A stretch of 64,000 nt of DNA from assembly GCA_012656075.1 (NCBI GenBank), contig JAAKBF010000117.1, positions 124,001 through 188,000 on the forward strand, in the 5' to 3' direction. This DNA is from Phytophthora hibernalis (Eukaryota; Oomycota; Peronosporomycetes; Peronosporales; Peronosporaceae). Below, one piece after another: positions 54,501 to 64,000 of this stretch. Within the stretch, counting starts at the first letter, position 1, and each line of letters opens with the position of its first letter. The notes under the pieces are model-generated. The model ran no database searches. It had not been told where the DNA came from and was given only the letters and a program-made list of their open reading frames with translations. The position numbers and the translations under genes were made by a program.

Positions 54501-55917
54501 ACCGCTACTGGTGACCGACCGCTCAACGTGTCAAATACGGTTGGGAGGCTGGGATGAATTTGCGACCCAATTCGCCATTGGCCGCAAGCGTGTCGCTGTT
54601 GATGATGCTCCTCGAAGCGCCGCTATCATGGAGAGCCTTGAACGTCTCTCTGCCGAGACAGAGATTCACCGCGATGCGCAGCGGCGCACTCTTCATGGGT
54701 ATTTCTTCTCCACCAGGTCTACGAATGTAAGATTCTCCGCATCGCTGGACAACTCCGAGTCTGAGTCTGATTCAGCGTCTGAGTTCTTGTAGGTGTTTGG
54801 GTATCGCTTGTCCTTCTTGAGGCATGGTTTGTGCGGGACTTCAACTCGCTTATGCTCTTCCGACTCCTTCTTCTTGACGGTGTAACAGTCGGTGGTGTTG
54901 TGCGAGGCCGTCTTGTGAAAGGAGCACCGCTTTTCGCTCTTGGTGATGATGCCAGCGCCGTTTGTATTTCTTCTTGTAATCCTTGCGCGGATTTTTCTGC
55001 GTCTCTTGCTGACCTTGTTTTTCTCTTTGCCCTGGTCCTGGTACCGCTCATTTTCCTTATTGCTCTGGTTCTTGTCGCGGACTGCCAGCTGCATCTTTTT
55101 CGATGCGCGTGAAGTAGAGTACCAGATCGCTCAGCCGGTCGTACACGACGCCTGCCGCTGCCAGCTTTTCTTGCCAGGCGGCATACCGGGCTTGAAGTAC
55201 CGGCACTGCTGCATCTCAGGGATTACTTCGGCGTCCTGGGAAACTCCGCGAAAATGCGGATGTTCTCCTTCAGTCACTGGGAGAACTTGAGCACCGTTTC
55301 GTCACTTCGTCATCGTCCACCGTTCGTTGTCGAGGTCTTCGCTGAAGTCATGGGGGACCGTCAACAGGCCCACTTCTGTGAAGAACTCCTCAAATGGTTT
55401 GTTCTCGACGACAGCATCTTGGGTGGCCATCTCGACGTCGGCCTACTGGTCGCCTTCGATGAGAGCAACAAGGTTGTGCGCCTTCTGCTCGTCCGTCCAC
55501 TGTTTCTTGGGAGCGAGGCTGAGAAATTGACCACTCACTTGAGCCAGTCGCGTGTGTATCCACCAGAAAAACTCTCGATCATGATCTTTGCCGTTTCCGT
55601 TTGGAGGGTGGCAGTAGCTGGTGTGATCTCCAGTACGTAGGTGACGTAGTCGTCATCGTTCTTGCGCCCCATGCTTGGTGACGCTCGGTCCTCTGGATTC
55701 CGATTCCGATTTGATATATCAAAATGACACGCCGTTGGCTGGAAGAGGGGCGCGTGGCCTTGCGCTTATGAGGGACTTGCGGGGCTTGAGGTAAATGTGA
55801 GAATGAATTCATGTTTAAGGAAGCAGGACCCGAAGCGTAAACGGTGGTGTAAGCGCTTAGTACGCTTGTCAGGTACATGCTCGATGCTCGTGCACCTACA
55901 TCACTACACAGGCTCAA
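54500..55917 (-). pseudogene. Gypsy Gag (element E2)
   Basis: Gag-type helices (SFSGGYTRDWLKWSVNFSAS; HNLVALIEGDQ) read in frames antisense to 55250-55690. A Lys/Arg-rich stretch and a Cys/His motif (KRCSFHKTASHNTTDCYTVK, about 54900) precede an acidic tail. Frame breaks lie near 55640, 55300 and 55100. No 5' LTR or primer site was recognised upstream; 55920-56350 holds nothing I can name. Confidence 0.6.
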
Positions 55918-56354
55918 TCTATGTTACATATCGGTTAGGATAACAAGCACCTTTTAAAAACGACCGCGCCTTCTAGAAAATGGTGGTAATCAAGAGCACA
56001 TTTTAGACAATGCCCGGCGAATTTGTCTTATCTCTGGCGAACTGGTACAACGCCCCGTTTACGGCGTTTTCTCCTTGGCCCACGATGTGGTTGAAATGGC
56101 GTCGTCCTTCAGCAGCGACTCGGCTATGATTAGAACATACTTGACACCAGCATCCTGCAGCCCCACCTGATCTTCCACGAAGCTCTGGCACCATGCCCGA
56201 GGCCGAGAGCCCGCAGCACTCTACGCTACCTCCCAGTGGAACTGCCGCATGCACCGATCACAGTCCTGGATCAGCGGCGGAGGCAGCCCAAAATAGAGAG
56301 GGGGACAGTGTATAGGGGTTACATTCATACTTCATGTGAAGTTAAAAGGGTTAA

Positions 56355-56750
56355 TGGAGCGATTCCCGCAGAGGTTGTGGAAGGAATAAATTCCAGAATA
56401 AATCTGGCTGGGGTCGCCAGATCTATTCCTGTCCTGCGATTGGCTGTCTCAGACCTTATTGTCTGCATTATGCATGATATTTCCCAAACGCCGTCCTTTC
56501 TCGTTTGGAATTGAATTTATTTCTTCCTGCGGAATCGCTCCAATATTGGCGAACCGGACCAAATATGAATATTGGAGCGATTCCCGTAACTTCCCAAATT
56601 CCAATTCCAAACGAGAAAGGACGGCGTTTGAAAATCACAGCCATTAAACGGCCAATCAGGTTTGGGACAGCCTTCACAGGACAGGAATAGGCCCCTGCCG
56701 GATCTGGTTTGGAATTTGGGACTAGGATTTGGGCTGAGGGAATCGCTGCA
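56355..56750. mobile_element. Double foldback MITE flanked by TTAA
   Basis: Two related copies of about 180 bp lie head to head (about 56355-56535 and 56572-56750), each with GGAGCGATTCCC-type ends. The inner arms (from about 56486 and up to 56632) pair over some 64 bp, and the outer arms pair again (ATTCCTGTCCTG). TTAA occurs at 56351-56354 and 56751-56754, suggesting a TTAA or TTA target site (piggyBac or PIF/Harbinger type). Non-coding. Confidence 0.65.
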
Positions 56751-57031
56751 TTAATATTCATTCGAATATTCAAAAATATTCAAACGTATTAGCCCTTTCG
56801 TGAACGCGGTGTTTTGACTTAATTAAAGTATACTATACAAGCCAAGATGTTAAGTCATGAAGTGGGCAAATGACCCTTTTCATAAAACACTGTACTCGCC
56901 TGGACTGGTGTCCCTTCCGCACAGTGGTACAGATATGGTGATAGGGGGTAAAATGACAACAACTTTGTCCCCATATGGTTCAAGGCACGAGCGTTTAACG
57001 TCACACCTGAATTGGTACGCGGAGTGGTTGG

Positions 57032-57805
57032 TGTGGCGTTGGGTTATCAGCGCTCGGTCGCCACTCGGCAAGGTTGTCCTTGCTGAAAGAAAGTGACCAG
57101 CGTGCTCTGATTGGCGGATTACATTCCCCGCGCCACAGTGACCACGATAGTTTAGTGACCGAGGCCTCGGTCGGGTATAATAAATTCCCGGCCGAGGATA
57201 CGAACCCTCGTTTGTACCCATTCCAGTTTCGTACCCTCGGTCTTATAGAGCCGGGTACAGGATCGCATACTGGGATCTGTTCACACTGGATATTTGTATT
57301 TACGTATAGGACTAGCAATAGGATTGACTACAGAGGCTCTCAGAGCCATAGATGAACAGAAAAAATCGGCAGTCTTTCCCCCAAGTCGCCAAGGGTCAAG
57401 TCCGTCTTCGGTAAGTCTAGTTAGCTTATCTTAGGGTCTGGATACGCTCGGCTTGTGGGATGCTGGTCAGCGAACCTAAGGTACATTGAACCGAGGGTTT
57501 GTTGCTGGTCAGTCCAAGAGATTAGAGTGGCCGAGTGTTGGGAGCGACGAAAGCGTCGTTCACCATATATTATAGTGAAACCGAGTGTTCCATACATATT
57601 TACTATATCTTACCTCGGCAAACCCGTATTAGGCTTGACAGCCGGTACCCTTCCTTCTGAGGGACTGCGGGGTTCGCGCGAAAGCGCAATATTGCATACT
57701 AGCCCTCGCTCGTGGCTAGTGGTGCAGGTTATTGGGTTGGCCTAATACAACCTAGGTGTACAGAGGGTTCACATTCAACCCGGCGTAAGGGATCGTTCCT
57801 GGTTT
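57032..57805 (+). repeat. Gypsy C 5' LTR, main part
   Basis: TGTGGCGTTGGGTTATCAGC start. It follows LTR B closely down to GATCGTTCCTGGT, where it diverges. The LTR resumes at about 58930 (ACCATTTGGTAGTGAGAATT) and ends ACGACA at 58971. Confidence 0.78.
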
Positions 57806-58929
57806 CAATTACTTACTATCGCCTCTTAGCTATATATCGTCTACAATTAACTTTACATATCGTCTACCTGTCATATACGGACCGTAGCCGGCGCTACAGG
57901 ACCGCAGGTGTGGCTCGTGTACCTTTACAAGTCGGCTATGAGCGATTACATGTACACCACACCAACGTAATGTAGCACACATCAAGTTGCAACAGTTTTA
58001 GCCAATGAGAAGCCTTTGAGGTGCCAATACAATGTAAAGTATGCCACTGTATACTGTATAGCGTGTGAGTGCATAGTGTATAGTGTGTCGGTGTATAGTG
58101 ACCTACGTAGTGTATACCGCACGGTCCTAAAAATGGCGTATAATCAATCGCGCACAACCGTATTCAAAGTATAGTTTGGTACAATGTACCGCACACAACC
58201 GCGCATAGTGTATAGTATACGGCGGTGTTGCATAAATAATATAATTGACCACCAACATGCCCAACGACCGCGAGTACAGCAAAACAGAGTAAATACGTTG
58301 CCAAAGCGGCGTGTAGAGCGCGTTGTATACGTAGTGCCGATATATATAATGCACATTCTCAGCTGTGGTCTTGCTTACCCATTCCAGGCACCAGCATCGT
58401 CTAATATGGCCAGGCACCGGTCTGGAAAGGTATTACAAAAAGCACTTGCTACTGCGCTCGATTTGCAGTCCTTACGCCAGGTTTTGTTATATTTTGTAAT
58501 TAGTGCTATCACAGGGGCCCGGCCTTGCCGTTATTGATCGGTTTGTTTCGTGCTCCTACAGAAATGTTTGCTTTTCAGCCAATGGGAGCCCAGATATGGT
58601 CAGGATCGTGCAACCGATCATAGTCAGTGTGACAGTGTTTATATTTGGCCAATGAGGGGCCTTCGCTGGGCTCATCTCGAGGGTTTTAACAACACTGCAT
58701 ATCGGTAGTGGCTGAATATGAAGAAAAAACTTCTGTAAAATGGTCGTCACTAAATCGGGGTGGTTATGAAGTCTCCATTTCGCATACAACGATACGTTCC
58801 TGTTTTCCGGATCTCCATTGCGTCAAGTGGTTCACATACCGGTACTCAGAAAACTCCAATTCTCGATATCACACCTGTTATATCCGGTATATCAGTCGAC
58901 ACAACAGGCGAAAGAGATGAGATGGCTGC
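57806..58929. other. 1.1-kb sequence inside LTR C
   Basis: Replaces about 75 bp of the LTR. It begins with TATCGTCTAC-type repeats (the GATAG satellite motif reversed), then GTGTATAGTG repeats (58040-58120), a segment related to 35918-36025 (57935-58020), and ATTGGC boxes. No ORF is convincing and no terminal repeats are seen. A recombination or template switch is as likely as a transposon insertion. Confidence 0.55.
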
Positions 58930-58973
58930 GACCATTTGGTAGTGAGAATTTCTACGTGATCCTACACGACAAC

Positions 58974-58991
58974 TGGTGCCGCGACCCGGGA
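58974..58991 (+). promoter_or_regulatory. Gypsy C primer binding site
   Basis: TGGTGCCGCGACCCGGGA, identical to the sites of elements A and B, two bases after the LTR end. Confidence 0.85.
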
Positions 58992-59081
58992 TTGGGAGTG
59001 ACTTTATGTGTGTCTTGGTTGTATATAGGTTCTTACCCTAACGAGCATTCGAGAGAAGACAAGAGAAGAAGAAGAGAGAAG

Positions 59082-61235
59082 ATGGCGAAAGGAGCGAAGT
59101 CAGCGGTACCAGCAACGCCCATGAACTCGAGGGGAGGACACACCGAGGCTTCTGTGCAATCCGGTCCAGCGTTGGCGACTCCAAGCACTTTGGAGTCGAT
59201 CAATGAACGCTACAACAGTTTCGACCAGCGGATGGACTACTCTGAAGCCAAAGAAGATGACGCAGACGAATACCTCGAAGAAGCGACAGCGATTTCCGAG
59301 GTTTCGGAAGACGCTACCGTCTCAGTAGGACGTAGCGGAGGGGTGAGGTCGCTCGCGCGAAACCTCACCGAGGAGTTGGACGAAGTGGCTGGTCCTGAAC
59401 CAGCCCTCGAAGACAACGAAGATGGACTCGGCGATCTCCGATCGCTGACGATGGCCGAGGACGCGAGTTCTCGGTCGACCGGCAGTCGGCCTCCAGTTAA
59501 TGGGGACACTCCGACTGCCAACAAGGTTCTGGGAAGATGCATGGAGGTGATGATGACAAAGAGCAAGTGGATGCGGGCCTTTGCGCCAAAGTCAATTCGA
59601 CAAGCCGTGTGGATGGAACTCGGGGCAGAATTAATTGTCCCGGTGGAATCGTGGAGCATCCAACAGGTGGCCGAGGACACGGTACAACTGGAGGGGTGTG
59701 TTCTCAGCGAAAGGGACCGCTTCGGCGTACTTTCAAGATTCGCACATGGTAACGCCTCGACCAGCGGACCGTACCGAGCGATTGGTACAAGGCTCCGAGG
59801 GTACGCGGACCGCTCCGACGGCGGGCCAAAAGTACAGGTCGGACGACGGACCGACGCTTCGATACGCACGACAAATCCTCGGACGATGATTCGTTCGACG
59901 TCGAAGACCAAAGGGGTGATGTGACTGATACCTACGACGACGCCTCCTCGGACGAGGACTCATTCGAGGTATATGATCAAGGAGGCGATGTGGCTGGCGA
60001 TTGGGCGCGTCAGATTCGCGAACTCAGTTTGATGGAGAACGAGAAGTCAGCGCCAAGACTTGAAATCGCCACGCACCTCCCGTCGGGCAACATCAAGCCT
60101 TATCTCGGCCTCCGAGATAAGAGCGAGAAGTCAATGCAGTGTCTCCGAACCTTTATCTATGAGATGAAGGAACGCACACGCCGTCGAACGAGTGGTGCAT
60201 GGCGTTCGAACTGAGCCTCCAAGATGGAGGTCTACACAGGTACCGACAACTCCCACGGAAGACGAGACGGATGTGGAAGTTGCTGAGTGATGCGTTCGTC
60301 AAGTACTACTGCTCCCGTTTTAATCAATCCGCGAAGGCACAACACTACTCGGCAGGGCGTGAAGAAAATGAACACATCTGCGATTACCTGAATCGACTAA
60401 ATGGTTACGCCAGGAATGCTGGAGGGCAATTCGAGCATGGCGGACGTGAGACCAAGAACCACGTCGAACACTTCCTCGACTCGTGCGAAGACCGAGCCTT
60501 GGAAGACCGCCTGTGTCATGTGAGGGTCAAGAATATTCACGACCTGGACGACATGATAAATAATATCCTCCGATGTCGCGAGCGGAAACGTCGCGATGAC
60601 GGACGCTCGAGGATTCGCGCAACACCTTCCGATGTGACCGAGACGAGGTCGCCGTCGGGGCGATCGTTATCGGGACGACAACCGACGTCAGGAAGGCCGG
60701 GACGCGGAGGCACTAACGGATATGGTCGCCACGTTGAACGTGAACGTTTCGGTCGACTCGCGAGGAGGATCTACGGAGATGTCCAGTGGTGGTTATGATG
60801 ACACCGAAGGATACGACCTGGAATATTACTCCAACAATAGAAACTGAGGTTCTGACTGGTACTCAGATGACGAGTATGCATCAGACGAAAACCACGGCCG
60901 TGTGGTTGCCTCCAACGACTCGGAACGTTGTGATGCAGCCGAAGGAACATTCGCACGATCCAATCGCCGACCGAGGGTTGGAAACAACCAACCCACGCGT
61001 GATCGAGACAACCGAGGCCAAGGTGGACGTGATGGCCAACGACAATACGGCCCATGCGCTGCCTGTGGTGGGCTGACACATTCCGCACATTATTGTTTCA
61101 AGAGGTGTATGTGCAAAAGTCCACGATACAGGGAAATGCGAGACATTCAGCGAGCTAGCATCTCTTCATAAGGCAGGTGGAGAAGAAAGACCTCTCACCG
61201 GAACTTCAAGAACGGGTCTATGGGAGTCATTTAAA
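59082..61235 (+). pseudogene. Gypsy C Gag
   Basis: MAKGAKSAVPATPMNSRGG opens a 276-codon acidic leader (EDDADEYLEEATAISEVSED) that element B has lost. At 59689 about 250 bp present in B (45926-46176) are missing. Then come QCLRTFIYEMKER, LLSDAFVKYYCSRFNQSAKA, a basic RERKRRDD tail, and a Cys/His motif (YGPCAACGGLTHSAHYC, about 61060). Frame changes lie near 59900, 60180 and 60800. Confidence 0.7.
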
Positions 61236-62345
61236 CTAGGCAGTCCACCAACTGACACTGGGTTGGTCCCAATTGGGCTGCCACAGTTAGCCGAGCCCGC
61301 GCTGGATGCTGATTATTTGTTTGCGTTCACGGGCTTGTGCAAACGGCTTGATGACTTGAATATGGAATATGTGAAAACGACGGAAAATGAAGAAGAGGTG
61401 AGGTGCGCTTGGTGGAAGTGAGATAACAGCAGAATCTGAGGAAGCGGTTACTGGTATGGTCACCGAGGCTTCAATCACGAGTATAGCCGTGACCGAGCAT
61501 CGACCCCGAAGTCTCGGTCAGACAATCGAGTTGTTGTCTGGTGAACGGATGGGATGGTGGTCGTCTCAATGATACGACAATCGGAAGCGACTTCGAGCGA
61601 TGGTGAATGGAGCAGTGGACGACTCACGAACGAGGATCCTGCTCGATACAGGAGCGAATGTCAGTGTAATTTCTGCTTCCTACGCGAAGAAAGTGCGTGT
61701 ACGAGAGTCCCAGATCACGGTCGCAGCCTCGAGGTGAGAGGAATTAACCCCTGGGTGATGGAAACTGTCGCCGGGCACTCGTCAAAGTCACCCTAGGGTG
61801 GGAACGAGTATACGAATTTGTGTTGTGGATTATGGACCACAGCGCGGGAGTTGACGTCGTCCTTGGTACGGACTTCATGATACGAGCCGGAGTGAGGTTG
61901 GATTTATTTCGGCACGGCCCGGCTACCAGACGTGGTGATGGAACCCTGGTGAAGTCTCAGAGTGCCGACGATACTCCGGTATATGGAATGCAAGTGGTAG
62001 GCAGTCCAACCGAGGATTTGTCCTTCGCTGGTCAAAGTGGTACGAGTTCAGCTTACCTCGCCGACGCGCATCTCTGAACACCCATGAGGTGTGGGTCCGT
62101 CGAGTTGAATCTCGTGCCAACCGTGACGAGGTTTCGTCAGGGGCAGTCAGCAATCGTACAGCTGACGAACGTGTCACCGAAGGTTGCACATTGCACTAAC
62201 CACGAATCAGTACTATTGTGCGTACCGCGAGGTGATCTCCCGCTGGGGCGCGGGTATACTTGGTTGCGATCACCTAAGTACGACGAATAGCAAGTTTTAG
62301 CGTGCACCGAGTGCCGCGATACCACTCTGCTGAAGCGTGAGGGTA
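61236..62345 (+). pseudogene. Gypsy C protease, truncated before RT
   Basis: Catalytic motif RILLDTGANVSVISASYAKK frame (about 61630), then LWIMDHSAGVDVVLGTDFMI. The connecting region matches B up to TTLLKREGK, where the inverted LTR D starts. RT, RNase H and integrase are missing. Several stops and frame changes. Confidence 0.68.
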
Positions 62346-62347
62346 AG

Positions 62348-63227
62348 TGTCGTGTAGGATCACGGCAATTCTCACTACCAAATGGTATGAGCCCCACCAA
62401 CAACACTCGCTTCTCCTTGTCAGATCAACGAACGTTGGATCAAACCTGAAGACCAGGAACGATCCCTTACGCCGGGGTTGGATGTGAACCCTCTGTACAC
62501 CTAGGTTGTATTAGGCCTAATAACCGGCACCACTAGCCACGAGCGAGGGCTAGTATGCAATATAGCGCTTTCGCGCGAACCCCCTGATCCCTCAGAAGGA
62601 AGGGTACCGGCTGTCACGCCTAATATGGGTTTGCCGAGGTAAGACCTCGGCGGGTAGTAAAATATGTATGGAACACTCGGTTCCACTATAATATGGTGAA
62701 CGACGCTTCTTGTCGCTCCCAACACTCGGCCACTCTAATCTCTTGGACTGACCAGCAACAAACCCTCGGTTCCAATGTACCTTAGGCTCGCTGACCAGCA
62801 TCCCACAAGCCGAGCGTATCCAGACCCTGAGATAAGCTAGCTAGACTTACCGAAGACGGACTTGACCCTTGGTGGCAGGAGGGAAAGACTGCGGATTTTT
62901 CTGTTCATCTATGGCTCTGAGATCCTCTGTAGTCAATCCTATAGCTAGTCCTATATCTAAATACAAATATCCAGTGTGAACAGATCCCAGTATGTGATCC
63001 TGTACCCAGCTCTATAAGACCGAGGTACGAAACTGAAATGGGTACAAACGAGGGTTCGTACCCTCGGCCGGGAATTTATTATACCCGACCGAGGCCTCGG
63101 TCACTAAACTATCGTGGTCACTGTGGTGCGGGGAATGTACTCTGCCAATCAGGGCACGCCGGTCACTTTCCTTCAGCAGAGGCAACCTTGCCGACTGGCG
63201 ACCGAGCGCCTCAAAACTCAATCCACA
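62348..63227 (-). repeat. Gypsy LTR D, inverted
   Basis: An 880-bp LTR of the B/C family in the opposite orientation. It keeps the segment that LTR C lost. Flanks GTAAG (left) and ACTGC (right) do not match, so it is not a clean solo-LTR insertion with a target duplication. Confidence 0.8.
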
Positions 63228-63292
63228 ACTGCCCCACCTGGACGCTAGCTTCCACAAGTAGTGCACGTCGTGGCGCCTCGCATCTTCGCACC

Positions 63293-63868
63293 ATGGTCCA
63301 TCCGTCGCGTCTTCTCAGCGACGCCACCGCGGCAGCTCTCCGTGCCATCGCTCCGAATGATGAGGTAGGCTGCTCCACCTTCATCACCTCGACATCTTGC
63401 ACTCTTCCTGACTCTTCGTTCCTTCTTCCTTCAATACCACAGGCGCTATCACCAGAGCCTGCTGATGCTCCTGCCGACGTTCCCGACCCTGCCGAGTCTT
63501 CGGTACCGACTCCTCAACGTCCCGATGGTCCTCCGCTGGCTGATGATGGCGCCGCCGACGCTTCACCTCTTCGCACGCCTCCGTTATCTCCAGCAGCTTC
63601 GCTCGTCCAGGCATACCCTGCCGCGGTACTCCCGCGGCGGTCTCCGGACCCTTGGGAGCTGGAGACACTCGTCTTGTCTCGGTCGAGTGTCAGACCGACA
63701 CCTCTGGTGTCCTCCCTCCCGTTGCTTCGACCGAGCCTTCGGTCTCTGCTCTGGTCGAGCAGCGTCTCCTCCAATGGGTCAGCTCGTTGTTGGTGTGGCC
63801 CGTCAGCGTCCTCGGCGAGTCGATGCGTCGCTCGACAGCCGGATGGAGCAAGCCACAGACCTCGGTGA
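63293..63868 (+). CDS. Pro/Ala/Ser-rich ORF of unknown function, right-edge partial
   Basis: ATG at 63293 (MVHPSRLLSDATAAALRAIA), then a Pro-rich stretch (SPEPADAPADVPDPAESSV). After likely frame changes near 63650 and 63850, a possible helical part (DSRMEQATDLGEVLNAAV; GEAELVVDLRNEVGN) continues to the window end. The composition recalls Gag-like or LINE ORF1 proteins, but no zinc knuckle is visible. It abuts LTR D, so it may belong to another mobile element. Confidence 0.3.
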   Translation: MVHPSRLLSDATAAALRAIAPNDEVGCSTFITSTSCTLPDSSFLLPSIPQALSPEPADAPADVPDPAESSVPTPQRPDGPPLADDGAADASPLRTPPLSPAASLVQAYPAAVLPRRSPDPWELETLVLSRSSVRPTPLVSSLPLLRPSLRSLLWSSSVSSNGSARCWCGPSASSASRCVARQPDGASHRPR

Positions 63869-64000
63869 GGTTCTGAATGCCGCTGTGGCTCCCACCCAAC
63901 TTCCGCCGGGTGAGGCTGAGCTCGTCGTCGACCTTCGTAACGAGGTGGGGAACTCAAGGCTCGGCTCGCTGACACGAGGACCGCCTCCTAGCAGAAACGC

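Noticed and set aside
1..64000. tRNA, rRNA or other known structured RNA genes
   Set aside because: No tRNA-like A/B boxes with cloverleaf and no rRNA segments were recognised. The tRNA-like 18-mers are retrotransposon primer sites.

Overview
The window looks like nuclear DNA of an oomycete, most likely a Phytophthora or related downy-mildew-type genome. Three things support this. Genes have short GT-AG introns of 67-126 nt. One gene encodes a flagellar axoneme protein (CFAP206), expected in an organism with zoospores. The mobile-element complement is oomycete-like: Ty3/Gypsy elements with a second RNase H, Ty1/Copia, PIF/Harbinger elements with convergent ORFs, and Crypton and FAR1/MULE relics. 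Nothing bacterial, organellar or viral was seen.

Layout. 1-4.2 kb holds repeats, a FAR1/MULE-type relic, a 30-bp minisatellite, a dead Crypton and a Tc1/mariner-type MITE. 4.2-24.3 kb is the gene-bearing part: SEL1L/HRD3 (ER-associated degradation, +), an SPCA/PMR1-type Golgi Ca2+/Mn2+ ATPase (-), a CobW/COG0523 GTPase metallochaperone (+), an alpha-actinin-like actin crosslinker (+) and CFAP206 (-). SEL1L/SPCA and actinin/CFAP206 are convergent pairs with only about 150 bp between them. A 4.5-kb stretch without recognised genes (13.7-18.2 kb) carries MITE-like and palindromic structures.

24.4-64 kb is almost entirely transposons. A degraded PIF/Harbinger element (24.5-26.7 kb) is followed by a second PIF/Harbinger element (about 27.7-35.16 kb), whose ORF1 was split by a young Copia element (28342-33167, 5-bp duplication GTTGC). 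A composite Gypsy block (36524-51082, 4-bp duplication TAGA) sits in a GATAG-type satellite and consists of element A with part of element B inside it. Next come a rearranged Gypsy pair (51.5-55.9 kb), a double TTAA-flanked MITE, a third Gypsy copy C, an inverted LTR D, and a partial unknown ORF at the right edge.

Every conserved host gene is broken by one or more single-base frame changes, often at homopolymers, while the protein similarity continues without a gap. I read these mainly as base-calling errors in a draft assembly, not as five independent pseudogenes. Gene entries therefore span several frames. Family names come from motif recognition by eye; no database search was run.
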